From Acetivibrio thermocellus ATCC 27405 (GTDB taxonomy: Bacteria; Bacillota; Clostridia; Acetivibrionales; Acetivibrionaceae), in contig NC_009012.1 in NCBI RefSeq assembly GCF_000015865.1, positions 1,054,001 to 1,118,000 on the forward strand: 64,000 bases of DNA, given 5' to 3'. The notes under the pieces are model-generated. The model had not been told where the DNA came from and made no database searches. It saw only the letters and a program-made list of their open reading frames with translations. A program made the translations under genes and the position numbers. Positions 44,451-54,208 of the stretch are shown here, in pieces (positions within the stretch are counted from its first letter, which is position 1; each line of letters begins with the position of its first letter).

Positions 44451-45335
44451 ATGAGTAATACATCAAATACGCATATAAATTTGGAAAACGGCAGATTAAA
44501 TGTTGAAATTGCCCGTCCGGGTTCGGTATACAACGGTTCCCGCTTTGATTGGACCGCTTTTATCACTAAAATAGTGTTGGACAACAAATATTCCTTCTGC
44601 GCACCCGAGTCCGAGATACCCGGCCAGGGTTCGGGAGGATTTGGGTTATGCAACGAATTTGGAATAAACACACCCATAGGCTACGATGAGGCAAAACCCC
44701 AGGAAAAGTTTCCAAAGCTGGGCACCGGTCTTTTGACCCGCCCGGATGAATCAGACTATTTCTTCTTTGACAAATATGAGGTTGAGCCTTTCCCTGTTAA
44801 AATTTCAGCGGACAAAAACGCCGTGGTGTTTGATGTGGAGCCTGTGAACTGCAACGGATACGCCGTCAAAATGACCAAAACCGTCTCTATAGAAGGCAAT
44901 ATACTCACCATCGACTATCATCTTGAAAATGTGGGAAGCAAACCCATAAAAACCGAGGAATATTGCCATAATTTCATCTCCGTAAACAATAAAAGAATAG
45001 GAGACGGATATGTACTGAAATTCCCTTACAATATAAAACCCAAAGAAATACCGGAAGTCATGAACATAAAGGGCAATGAAATTCGCTGGAACTTTGTGCC
45101 CAAAGGAGATTTTTACTGCCAGATAGAAGGTTTCAAACCGGGGGAGAAACATTACTGGGAGTTGTTGTACGAACCTGAAAGAGTTGGAATCAGGGAATAC
45201 AGTGAATTTGAAATTGTAAAAGTCGCAGTATGGGGTACCACCCATGTCGTAAGTCCGGAAGTATTTATAAATGTAGATATTGCTCCGGGCAAAACTCAGG
45301 AATGGAGAAGGCAGTACGAGTTTTTCACTTACTAA
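44451..45335 (+). CDS. Galactose-mutarotase-like protein
   Basis: 294 residues, soluble, no signal peptide. The sequence is a beta-sandwich pattern like aldose 1-epimerase-fold proteins: NGRLNVEIARPGSVYNGSRFDWTAFI (read in parts), GFGLCNEFGINTPIGYDEA, LENVGSKPIKTEEYCHNFI with a possible catalytic-type His, and VWGTTHVVSPEVFINVDI. True aldose 1-epimerase motifs (NHxxFNL) are not seen, so the substrate is unclear; a carbohydrate-related role fits the organism. CAGGAGG lies about 9 bp before the ATG, and a strong terminator follows. Confidence 0.7.
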   Translation: MSNTSNTHINLENGRLNVEIARPGSVYNGSRFDWTAFITKIVLDNKYSFCAPESEIPGQGSGGFGLCNEFGINTPIGYDEAKPQEKFPKLGTGLLTRPDESDYFFFDKYEVEPFPVKISADKNAVVFDVEPVNCNGYAVKMTKTVSIEGNILTIDYHLENVGSKPIKTEEYCHNFISVNNKRIGDGYVLKFPYNIKPKEIPEVMNIKGNEIRWNFVPKGDFYCQIEGFKPGEKHYWELLYEPERVGIREYSEFEIVKVAVWGTTHVVSPEVFINVDIAPGKTQEWRRQYEFFTY

Positions 45336-45353
45336 GACTTCAGTTTCCGGATT

Positions 45354-45396
45354 TTAAAAAGCGGGAAGCTTTTATTAAGCTTTTCCCGCTTTTTAT
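45354..45396. terminator. Bidirectional terminator, mutarotase-like gene and glnS
   Basis: AAAAAGCGGGAA...TTCCCGCTTTTT with an inner AGCTT pairing gives a strong stem ending in T on both strands, between convergent genes. Confidence 0.85.
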
Positions 45397-45457
45397 TACT
45401 CCATTTTTTTTGTTTTTATTTCTTTTATTTGTGATTTTCTTTTTTTATTTATCCATT

Positions 45458-47200
45458 TTACTTATCTTCTTTCTCTTTACTTGCTATCTTTGCCCAGGTA
45501 TCCTTGAGTGTCACCGTTCTGTTAAATACCAAAGAGCCTTCCTTTGAATCCACCAAATCAACACAGAAATAACCCAAACGGAGGAACTGGAACGCATCTC
45601 CCGGTTTTGCACCAGCAAGGCTGGGCTCGAGCTTGCACGATTTTAACACTTCGAGAGAATTGGGATTTAGCTGTTCAATAAAGTCAACATTTTCATCAGC
45701 ACCGGGATTGGGCACGCTAAACAAATGATCATACAGGCGTACCTCGGCATCAATGGCATGAGCTGCCGAAACCCAGTGAATGGTACCTTTTACTTTTCGC
45801 CCGTCAGAAGCATTTCCTCCACGGGATTGGGGGTCATAGGTGCAATGTACTTCTGTTATCTCTCCGGTTTTGTCATCCTTTACAACATCCACGCATTTTA
45901 CTATATAAGCACCTTTGAGTCTAACCTCCTGACCGGGCGCCAGGCGGAAATATTTCTTCGGAGGATTTTCGCAAAAATCGTCCTTCTCAATATAAAGAAC
46001 TTTTGAAAAAGGTACTTTCCTGGTTCCCGCATTCGGATCCTCGGGATTGTTCTCAACCTCAAACTCTTCAACCATTCCCTCAGGATAGTTGTCTATGACA
46101 AGTTTGAGAGGTCTCAGTACCGCCATTACCCTTTGAGCCTTCTGATTAAGTTCCTCTCTGATACAATGCTCAAGGAGCGATATATCAACGGTGCTGTTGC
46201 TCTTGGCAACCCCTATGCGGGCACAAAAGTTTCTTATGGCCGAAGGAGTATATCCACGTCTTCTAAGTCCTGATATGGTAGGCATTCTTGGGTCGTCCCA
46301 TCCCCTCACATGCCCTTCCTGCACAAGCCTTAGCAATTTTCGTTTGCTCATTACCGTATAGGTCAAATTCAAACGGGCAAACTCTATCTGACGGGTCTTG
46401 CACTCCATGTCAAGGGTCTCCAAAACCCAGTTGTACAAAGGCCTGTGGTCTTCAAACTCCAGCGTACAGATGGAATGGGTTATACCCTCAAGAGAGTCAG
46501 ATATAGGATGGGCAAAATCATACATCGGGTAAATACACCACTTGTCACCGGACCTGTGATGACTTGCCTTTATAATTCTGTAAATCACCGGGTCCCTCAT
46601 ATTGAGATTGGGGGATGCCATATCTATTTTTGCCCGCAAAACCCTCGAACCTTCCTCGAATTCACCGTTTTTCATTCTCATAAACAAATCCAGATTCTCT
46701 TCAACACTTCTGTTGCGATACGGGCTTTCCTTTCCGGGCTCGGTCAAAGTTCCCCTGTATTCCCTTATCTCATCGGCACTCAAATCGCAAACATAAGCCT
46801 TTCCCATTTTAATCAGCTTAACGGCGTATTCAAACATTTTGTCAAAATAATCCGATGCATAGTACAATCTGTCTTCCCAGTCAAAACCAAGCCATTTAAC
46901 ATCGGCTTTAATGGACTCAACATATTCAGTGTCTTCCTTCGAAGGATTTGTATCGTCAAATCTAAGATTGCACAAACCGCCGTTCTGTTCTGCAATTCCG
47001 AAATTAAGGCAAATTGACTTGGCATGTCCTATATGAAGGTAGCCGTTGGGCTCGGGCGGAAACCTCGTATGCACTCTTCCGCCATATCTATTTGTTCTAT
47101 TATCCTCATCAATAATATCCTGAATAAAATTTGAATATACTTTTTCATTTTCTTCTGTTGAATTTAATTCATTTGCTTTGCCATCAACCTGAGCGTCCAT
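45458..47200 (-). CDS. glnS: Glutaminyl-tRNA synthetase
   Basis: Direct charging of tRNA-Gln. 580 residues, class [20 protein letters not shown] holds the HIGH motif, FDDTNPSKE the GluRS/GlnRS signature, VMSKRKLL the KMSKS loop, and a two-barrel C-terminal anticodon-binding region follows (about 350-560). Most Gram-positive bacteria lack GlnRS and use GatCAB, so its presence is notable but known in some Clostridia. AAGGAGG lies about 9 bp before the ATG. Confidence 0.96.
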   Translation of the reverse strand: MDAQVDGKANELNSTEENEKVYSNFIQDIIDEDNRTNRYGGRVHTRFPPEPNGYLHIGHAKSICLNFGIAEQNGGLCNLRFDDTNPSKEDTEYVESIKADVKWLGFDWEDRLYYASDYFDKMFEYAVKLIKMGKAYVCDLSADEIREYRGTLTEPGKESPYRNRSVEENLDLFMRMKNGEFEEGSRVLRAKIDMASPNLNMRDPVIYRIIKASHHRSGDKWCIYPMYDFAHPISDSLEGITHSICTLEFEDHRPLYNWVLETLDMECKTRQIEFARLNLTYTVMSKRKLLRLVQEGHVRGWDDPRMPTISGLRRRGYTPSAIRNFCARIGVAKSNSTVDISLLEHCIREELNQKAQRVMAVLRPLKLVIDNYPEGMVEEFEVENNPEDPNAGTRKVPFSKVLYIEKDDFCENPPKKYFRLAPGQEVRLKGAYIVKCVDVVKDDKTGEITEVHCTYDPQSRGGNASDGRKVKGTIHWVSAAHAIDAEVRLYDHLFSVPNPGADENVDFIEQLNPNSLEVLKSCKLEPSLAGAKPGDAFQFLRLGYFCVDLVDSKEGSLVFNRTVTLKDTWAKIASKEKEDK

Positions 47201-47623
47201 TCCCTTGTTCCTCCTTGTCAGTTTTAAAATACTGCCGCATTTAACTTATGCAGATTTATGTAATAGACATTTGTTAATAATATAATCAACTATAAACATA
47301 TTTATTATATTATATATCATAATGGAATTCATTCAATATGTTTTTAGTATTATTAACCAAATTTCACCATGTAGTCACAGTTTGTCCTTTTTTCTATTTT
47401 AAATTATGCAGCTCTTTTTAGCAACATCAATTATACAAGATATTATGATTGTACTGCTTTAAATCAGGAATACCATGTGTGGAATCAGTTTTACGCTTTC
47501 CCTGATTTCTGTATTTTCTAAACAAACAATAAGCAAAAAGGGGCTATTTTAAAAATCTATTTTGAAACAGCCCCTCTAAAAAATCATTACAATCAAAAAC
47601 TTAATACATTTCGTAACAAAAGA
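47201..47623. other. Intergenic region between glnS and the dockerin gene
   Basis: About 420 bp, AT-rich. It contains the dockerin-gene terminator near 47534-47576 and should contain the glnS promoter. No T-box core or coding frame was found. Confidence 0.5.
47534..47576 (-). terminator. Terminator of the dockerin gene
   Basis: On the minus strand AGGGGCT and AGCCCCT (47569-47575 with 47540-47546), extended by a TTTCAAAA-like inner pairing, are followed by TTTTTG. Confidence 0.75.
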
Positions 47624-50600
47624 CTATATAGTTATAAGTCCCAAAATATACTTCTTAAGGAATAAACAGTCAGTAGAATTAACTTTTCCGTCTTTATTGA
47701 CATCAGCCACATTCAAATCTATTACTAATTTATTCCCCCTTAACAAGTAATTCTTCAGCAGTATATAATCTTCGTCGTTAACAATTCCATTTCTGTTTAA
47801 GTCACCATTAAGCACAACAGGCGGCTCAATAATCTCTCCATTATCTTCCGGAAATTTAACTGTCGCTTGTATTTTCTTTTCAACAGCGCTACCTTCCAAA
47901 CGCAAATCGATATCTACCGTTCCGGGAAGATTACCTTTCAGTTTGAGTTTTCCGCGTCCCCTTTCATCCAGTAGAACATCCTCTGCAGATACTATTTCTT
48001 CCATTCCGGATGTTACGATTATCTTTTTGCCTTTTGCTGCTTCTTCCGGCAGTACACGTATCTCTATTGCAACAGTTTTTCTTAATTCAATTTCTACTTT
48101 ATCTAATATTTCGATTGATTTTGGTTCAGCTACAATCTCTATATCGCGGATTTCAGCTTTTTGCATCGCAACTCCAGCATAGCTTGTTATGCTCTTAGAA
48201 ATATTAAGAGTGTATTTTCCTTCAAAAGAAGTCTTTTCTGCAGGAATTAGTTTAATTTTCTTAGAGTAATTTCCCTCTTCATCTTCATATACTATTTTAA
48301 TGTTTACCTTATTTTCTCCCTGTTTCAGCTGAATAGACTCTGAATCCAGCGTTGCGTGCTTTACATATTTGCTAAATGCAATTTCTATATATTCCGGATA
48401 TGCATAAATGTGTCCAACCTTCGGTGGTTCATACGAAACCAAAGGAATATTAACATTGGTCTGCACAGGAGGCACAGGTAAAATCTCACTATATGCTGTT
48501 TCATATCCTTCCTTTTCGACCTTTACCTGCCACATTCCTTCAGGAACATCCCAGGCATAAAAACCATTCTCGTCTGTCAGCAATGGATTCTTCTGGCCGA
48601 ATTCTTCCGCATTCCATAATATCATTTCTCCGTTTTCATCTTTATAGTATACTGTGACTGTAGCATCGGTTATTCTGTTGTCAGGTACAGTTTCGTATAC
48701 ATATCCACTTGGATCTACCAGAGTTTTTTGTTCTTGTAATGGTAGCTTAATAGATGATCCTTTTCCAGATTTTGTGCTTTTGCCTGATTCTCTATCATCT
48801 TCATTTTTTCCAAATATATCTTCCCATAACTTATCACCAAGACTGTACTGATCATATTTATCAATAACTATGTCTATTATTTTATGCATCGTGCCATTTC
48901 TGGTATGTCCATCCATAAGTGATGCAATAAAGTTTGCATTCACAGTAAAATTATACACACCAGATGCTAAAAACAAATCATCGCGGAGCCTTTCTTTATC
49001 TTCGCTTGAAATGTTCTCAGATTCTTGCAATTTTTTCTGAACATAACCCATATCTGTAACTGCGTTTGCCGGTGTAAATGCAATAGTATTCACCGCTGTA
49101 CCAATTCCGGAAATAAAATCTATTGCTTCCACAACCTTTCCACTACCAGCAATATTACCTAATTCCCCAATTATTGTAGCAGCCATACTAATACGCTCAT
49201 CTTTTGTAACTAAAGGCGTCTCTTTTTGTGAAGATTCATCATCGTCTTCAGACTTTACGGAATCTTCTGTCTTATTGCTGGCTAATCTTACTTTTGATGT
49301 AAAAATTTTATTTTCAGTCTCGTCTTTTATTAATAATACTGCTCCTAGTTTTCCATCTATTTCTTTAAATAAATACCCCATTTTTTCGTATTTTTCTCGT
49401 TCAATTGGCTGATCACCTATTACAATTGTTACAATTGCAATGCCACCTGTATCTTCTTTCAGCATAAATCCTATTTCATTTTCATCAAGTAATCCTACCA
49501 TGACATTTTCTTTTTTTAATTCATAAAGAAATTGATCTGCAAAAGTTGAAATCTGCTCTAAAACCTCTAAATTCAATTCACCATCCTCTTTAATTAATCT
49601 TTTCTTTTTTAAATTGTACTCTACAGTAAACGAACCCGGAACATGATTGTAACCAAAACTTCCTGTTGCAATCCAGCTCTTCGATTGTGGATCATATTTT
49701 GCATCCAGTTTTCTTTCTTCGCCGTTGCGGTTGCTTACAATACACAAATTTTCAATTTCTTCTGCTGAATCACCAACAAAGTCCACAATAAAAGTATAGG
49801 ATTGAGAAGGAACATAAGTATATACTCCTTTAGGAACTATTTCACCATTTTTATACAATATCAGCGACTGATTTGAGTGGATCATGGTTACTTTCTCAAT
49901 CTCCGGAACGGACTTTTTATAAATAACTTCAAGTGTCTCAGATTCAATAACCTGGTCATTGTATTCAATCCTTGCTGACAAGTTATGAACTGAATAAGAT
50001 TTGTCTTTGCCCAGCGAAACTTGGAAATTCCAAGCACCGGTCGAATTAGCTTTGGTAACTCCAACCAAGCTTCCCTCATCATATATCTTCACTTCCAGGT
50101 TGGGAAGTGTCTGACCGGTTACATAAACTTTTTCCAGGCTTGTAACATTAGGAGCTCCTATTGTGAGGTAAGGAACAACTTCGTTAACGACACCCAGAGG
50201 TTCTCTTACAGTCCTTCCTTCCGCTTTAAATTCCACATAAGCATTACTGTAACAAACAACCGCTTCAGTAGGTCTGATATTAAAGCGTACAACACCTTCT
50301 GTTTTTGTAGTTGTTACTTCAATAAAACTACCGGATACATTTACTGAATCAACAAGTTCTCCGTCAATAGTTAATGTATCTTTTACATAAAATGTTTGAT
50401 CCGGAACCCTGAACAGTAATTTAACTGTCTGTGATTCAATAGGTTTTCTGAATGAATATTTGGCTCTAAGCACTATATCTTTTCCTATACGATTATTTTC
50501 CGAAACCACAGCATAGCTTGCAACATCGGGATCTGTGAAGAACAACTCTTTTTCGTTTAGTTCAGGAACAACAATCAGTCCCAAATCTTTAATTTCCCCA

Positions 50601-51241
50601 TTTTTTATTTCTACTTCCTTCTTTACGAAATGTATACCTTCTTTCAGACCTATTTCCTCAAATTGCTCCAGTGTATTAAGTCTCCACAAGTAGTTGTTGC
50701 TGGAGATGAATACAAAAGTATACACTCCTTCTTTCAAAGGATTGGAGATTATTTTACCCTCTCTGTTCATCGAACAGCTTTCTATGAACTTTTTGTCAGA
50801 GTTATAAACCATTAATTCACATCTTTGGTTCCCCGACTGTATTGATGCCATTCCTTTTCCGTTCTCTTTTGCAACAGCTTGCCCGCTCGCATTCATTAAT
50901 CTGTCTAAAGTAAGCTCGATCGTAGCCGGCAAAGTATAGTCCTTCTTGTGTGTAAACGTTACTTCAATAACGTCACCTGTTTCTATGTTAGTATCATTTA
51001 AGAAAATATAAGGTGGTTTGATATTAAAGTTTTTGATTTTTGCCTGCTTTGTTTTATTGTATATACTAATAGTATAATTGTATAAGTTTTCTTGCTCCAA
51101 TCCAGGCTCTTCCTGAGATGTATGTGCCGGTTTCTTTAATAATTCCAAGGTCAACCTGCCCTTGTAAGGTGTCAATTGAATTTCACCCAAGTCAAGGGAA
51201 TCACCATTAATTTCTGTTGACTCGTCAAATGCTTTAAGTAT
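47624..51241 (-). pseudogene. Dockerin protein, body severed from its signal peptide by IS3
   Basis: A 1205-codon uninterrupted frame with no signal peptide of its own. It ends in a type I dockerin (last 60 residues) with two calcium repeats, DLNRNGIVNDEDYILLKNYL and DVNKDGKVNSTDCLFLKKYI. Earlier parts show an Ig-like module (VTGQTLPNLEVKIYDEGSLV), a carboxypeptidase-regulatory-like module (LLTDENGFYAWDVPEGMWQV) and an SbsA/Ig-like stretch (YIEIAFSKYVKHATLD). No glycosidase domain is recognised. The frame enters directly from the IS3 end at 51242; ATG or TTG codons there lack a ribosome binding site. The missing start and signal peptide are at 52684-52761. Reconstruction gives a 1230-residue secreted cellulosomal protein. 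Confidence 0.85.
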
Positions 51242-51335
51242 AATGCTCCCCATTGTCAAGACAGTTTTTTAGCTTTTCTAAGTTAGCTCTCCTTTCTTAA
51301 TTTTGTATAATCTTTACAACTGTGCACTCTGTTGG

Positions 51336-51430
51336 AGGATGTCAAGGACGAGCGTAAGCGAGTTCATCTTGACCCTTGACATCCTTTGGACATATATCCT
51401 TTTGCTTTCCGGTCTGTTATGACAGACCGG
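51336..51430 (-). repeat. Two hairpins at the orfB-distal end of the IS3 element
   Basis: A 12-bp perfect stem AGGATGTCAAGG/CCTTGACATCCT (51336-51347, 51374-51385) and a 9-bp perfect stem CCGGTCTGT/ACAGACCGG (51409-51417, 51422-51430). They could block transcription through the element's end. The first resembles the hairpin behind the IS30 transposase at 1381-1434. Confidence 0.7.
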
Positions 51431-51474
51431 CTGCCTTCCGGTGAGGACGGGGTTTGGGGCGGAGCCCCATAATT

Positions 51475-52422
51475 CTATACAACTGCCAGTAGCTGGTCAT
51501 ATCCTCCAAAGTAATACTCTGCCGGTGTTTTGTAATCCAATGACTGGTGCGGTCTCCTATGGTTATAGTGCTCCACATATTCCTTTGTGATTTGTCTAAG
51601 TTGTTGTACCGTTTCGCACTCTTCAAGATAAAGTTTCTCCCACTTGTAGGAACGGAAAAATCGTTCTATCCTTTGGTTGTCTAATGCTCTTCCTTTTCCA
51701 TCCATAGATATTTTGATACCGTTATTTTTTAATAGATTTATGTAATCATCACTGGTAAACTGTGAGCCTTGATCACTGTTCATGATTTCAGGCTTGCCAT
51801 ATCGCTTTATGGCCTTTTGGATTGCTTCTATGACGAATGTCTTATCAAGAGTGTTTGATAGTTCAAACCCAACAATATACCGAGAATACCAGTCTATTAT
51901 TGCAACCATATACATGAAACCGCGTTTCATTCGGCAATAGGTCACATCTATGGACCATACCTGATTAGGATGATCAATTTTCAAGTTTCTCAACAGATAT
52001 GGATACAAATTCTTACCATGTATTCGTTTGCTGAGGTTGGGGCCAGGACAGAATCCATGTATGCCCATTTCCCTCATATAACGCCGGGTCCGTTTTCGAT
52101 TGATATGAATGTGATAATCCTTGTTCAATATACTTGTCATCCTGCGATAGCCATATTCCGGATAAGACGCGTAAATTTCATCAATGATACGCTTAATCAG
52201 GTATTCCTCCTCATTTACCGGAGCAGGCTTGTAGTAAACGCTCGTACGGTTTAAGCTCAATAATTCTGCTTGCCTTGTTATGCTGAGTTTCTTCTCATTT
52301 CTATCAATCATTTTCATGCGGTCTTCTCGGGATTTAGAGGAGGCCAGATTTTTTTTTAAGCCAGGCAACCTCATATGATAGTTGACCAATTTGCTTAAGC
52401 AGTTCGTCCTTCTCCTTTTCAT
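51475..52422 (-). CDS. IS3-family transposase OrfB
   Basis: Catalytic subunit, up to 315 residues, with an integrase core (rve). An HTH_21 region (KLSITRQAELLSLNRTSVYY) is followed by the DDE residues in VWSIDVTYC, MNSDQGSQF and DNQRIERFFRSYKWE. The useful frame starts where OrfA ends, after LPGLKKNLASS; whether it is made as an OrfAB fusion or from an internal ATG is not certain. The frame is intact. Confidence 0.92.
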   Translation of the reverse strand: MKRRRTNCLSKLVNYHMRLPGLKKNLASSKSREDRMKMIDRNEKKLSITRQAELLSLNRTSVYYKPAPVNEEEYLIKRIIDEIYASYPEYGYRRMTSILNKDYHIHINRKRTRRYMREMGIHGFCPGPNLSKRIHGKNLYPYLLRNLKIDHPNQVWSIDVTYCRMKRGFMYMVAIIDWYSRYIVGFELSNTLDKTFVIEAIQKAIKRYGKPEIMNSDQGSQFTSDDYINLLKNNGIKISMDGKGRALDNQRIERFFRSYKWEKLYLEECETVQQLRQITKEYVEHYNHRRPHQSLDYKTPAEYYFGGYDQLLAVV

Positions 52423-52627
52423 ACGACTGTTTGACCTTCTCTACTTCATCAGTTTCCTTGCTGAATACTCTGCCCGCATTGCTTATGAATTCAGTCTTCC
52501 AGCGACTTAACAGGTTTGGATGAATTCCATATTCTGCAGCAATCTCATTCAGCGTTCTTTCTCCCTTGATGACCTCAATCACTATTTTTGCTTTTTGTTC
52601 AGGTGTAAAATGTTTTCTCTTTTCCAT
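52334..52627 (-). CDS. IS3-family transposase OrfA
   Basis: 97-residue DNA-binding subunit. A helix-turn-helix of the HTH_8 type (FTPEQKAKIVIEVIKGERT, then IAAEYGIHPNLLSRWKTEF) is followed by a leucine-zipper-like helix ending in WLKKKSGLL. The last codons contain a run of nine A on the coding strand (about 52350-52358), a slippery site shared with orfB. orfB is in the +1 (equivalently -2) frame relative to orfA here, not the usual -1. Confidence 0.9.
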   Translation of the reverse strand: MEKRKHFTPEQKAKIVIEVIKGERTLNEIAAEYGIHPNLLSRWKTEFISNAGRVFSKETDEVEKVKQSYEKEKDELLKQIGQLSYEVAWLKKKSGLL

Positions 52628-52683
52628 AGTTCCATTCTAACTTATTTGGGCTGTTTTGTCTGTCTTAATTTTTGGTATCATTA

Positions 52684-52761
52684 TATTCCTGAATTGGGTA
52701 ATAAAGTAGTTGCCAAAACTGCAATAATAAAAAAAGTTATCACTCGCACTCTTTTTTGCAT
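52684..52761 (-). pseudogene. Severed signal peptide of the dockerin protein
   Basis: ATG at 52761 with a perfect AAAGGAG ribosome binding site, coding 26 residues: MQKRVRVITFF, then IIAVLATTLLPNSGI. It has the basic start, hydrophobic core and polar end of a Sec signal peptide. The frame stops (TAA at 52681-52683) at the IS3 junction. Removing the IS and one ATA copy joins it in frame to LKAFDEST of the 1205-codon body. Confidence 0.8.
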
Positions 52762-52818
52762 TACAGATATCTCCTTTCATCTTTCTTGTAACATATCTTA
52801 CTGTGCTTTTCTTCTTAT

Positions 52819-52845
52819 TCACTTTTCAATACAATCAACACTCAT
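52819..52845 (-). CDS. Nine-codon mini-ORF with strong ribosome binding site
   Basis: ATG at 52845 preceded by GAAGGAGGG, coding MSVDCIEK then TGA, 57 bp upstream of the signal-peptide ATG. It could be a leader peptide or translation enhancer for the dockerin gene, or chance. Confidence 0.3.
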   Translation of the reverse strand: MSVDCIEK

Positions 52846-53298
52846 GTATAATCCCTCCTTCAAATTTAAATAACAACTAAATCTAACTTTATAAAACAGG
52901 GCTAAACACCCTTCTAAGCCAATTTAACATATATAGTTCTTTTGCTGTATTATGTAGATCAATGCATATTATTCCTCTTAGTTAAAAAAATAACAAACCG
53001 TGCAGTTTTAATATATACTTTGCTTTATATGGATAATAAATTTGAGGGGAAAATCTGGATGGGCTCAGATGTTTTAATTCTACATTTGCAAGCTATATTT
53101 TTCAAAAGTTTTTGAATATTAACATAACATTATTGCATAATCGCTGTAAACTTGTATGGAAGAAAAATCATTAAACCAATCTTTTTAGATACCGTGTATG
53201 CTTAAACACTTTTTATTCTGACTTAATCAACAACCCAATTAGCAAAGCTTGTCCAATCTTCCGTAGAATTCCTCATGCGGCTTTTTTCCTGATTTTTA
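52846..53298. other. Upstream region of the split dockerin gene
   Basis: About 450 bp of AT-rich DNA that presumably carries the dockerin-gene promoter. I see no conserved motif, hairpin or gene. Confidence 0.4.
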
Positions 53299-53583
53299 TC
53301 ATTCTACTAATGCCGTATTCAAAGTAGTTGGTAATTCTTCTTTTCCGAATAAACTACTGATAAGGACAGATAATAATTCACATCCTTTTACTAGCATAAA
53401 CTGTTTCTCTGCATGTAAAAAACCACATGACAAACACCTTAAAACCTGATTCCCGTTACTCCACCTTCTCACTTTTCCGGTAATATCCTTTGTTGTTTCT
53501 ACTTTCGGCCCCGTCAGGTTTGGTTTGTTTAAACATCCTGAAGTCCAATGCATCTTACAACTAAAACTGTTCAAGTATTTCAA
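53299..53583 (-). pseudogene. Possible transposase remnant
   Basis: 94 codons without a good ribosome binding site. The middle (KPNLTGPKVETTKDITGKVR, then RWSNGNQVLRCLSCGFLHAEKQF) resembles C-terminal tails of transposases with an RW...vlRW..sgfl.AEk.F pattern, but I cannot name the family. The neighbouring DNA shows no other part of such a gene, so it is probably a decayed fragment. Confidence 0.4.
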
Positions 53584-53890
53584 GGTTAACTTCTTTATCT
53601 TTATTTTATATACTGGACAATCTTCTCCATTCTATTTTTACTTTCCGCCGATGTTTTTGTCAACATATGAACTTCATTAATCTCAATTGGATAATTTTAA
53701 AATCTATACTATTGGATTTATTTTCTAACAATAAAACTATTTGTCATATAATCTTTAACACATCGAAAAATCCTTAACTATAGAAGTAAAAAGTAATAAG
53801 TTTCTTCTTTCCAATTAATTATTCCCAAGCATTAAAACAATCAAACTACACAAACTACTAACAAACCAAACAACTATGGAGGTCATTTTT
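53584..53890. other. AT-rich gap
   Basis: About 300 bp before the small membrane protein gene; nothing beyond probable promoter DNA is visible. Confidence 0.4.
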
Positions 53891-54064
53891 ATGAAAATCC
53901 GTGAAGGAATGATACCGACAATTCTCGGAACTGTAGTTACTGCAGCCGGATTGTCACTAAAACCGCTTTCCTCCAGAATTTCATGGGGTATAACCGGTTT
54001 TGGCCTCGCTCACATACTCCTCGGGGCAATTGACCTTATAGAACACCGCAAAGAATATGCTTAA
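53891..54064 (+). CDS. Small membrane protein
   Basis: 57 residues from the ATG at 53891 with GGAGG 8 bp upstream. There are two hydrophobic stretches (MIPTILGTVVTAAGLSL and ITGFGLAHILLGAIDLI) separated by a short KPLSSR turn, with a charged end EHRKEYA. Small proteins of this look are common in sporulating Clostridia; no function is assigned. A weak 7-bp hairpin (54101-54125) may terminate it. Confidence 0.65.
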   Translation: MKIREGMIPTILGTVVTAAGLSLKPLSSRISWGITGFGLAHILLGAIDLIEHRKEYA

Positions 54065-54208
54065 AACATATAATATATACCAAAATATAAATATATAATA
54101 GACAGGGAAATTCCATCCCCCTGTCTATCCTTTATATTCATATCCACAACGTACTTACAACAAAACGACAAACAACCGTCGCTTATATAACTGACAGATA
54201 TCGGAGTA

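Larger units (their letters stand above)
51242..52683 (-). mobile_element. IS3-family insertion sequence in a dockerin gene
   Basis: About 1.44 kb with overlapping orfA and orfB on the minus strand. The ends are imperfect inverted repeats sharing TG...CC, AAGACAG and TAAGTTAG blocks. Flanking ATA triplets (51239-51241 and 52684-52686, minus-strand sense) look like a 3-bp target duplication. Both are Ile codons in the same reading frame of the interrupted gene. Two hairpins lie in the non-coding end after orfB. Confidence 0.85.

Noticed and set aside
52637-52822. 61-codon minus-strand frame over the dockerin signal peptide
   Set aside because: It is in another frame from the well-initiated signal-peptide ORF and runs into the IS3 end; it is a shadow of that region.
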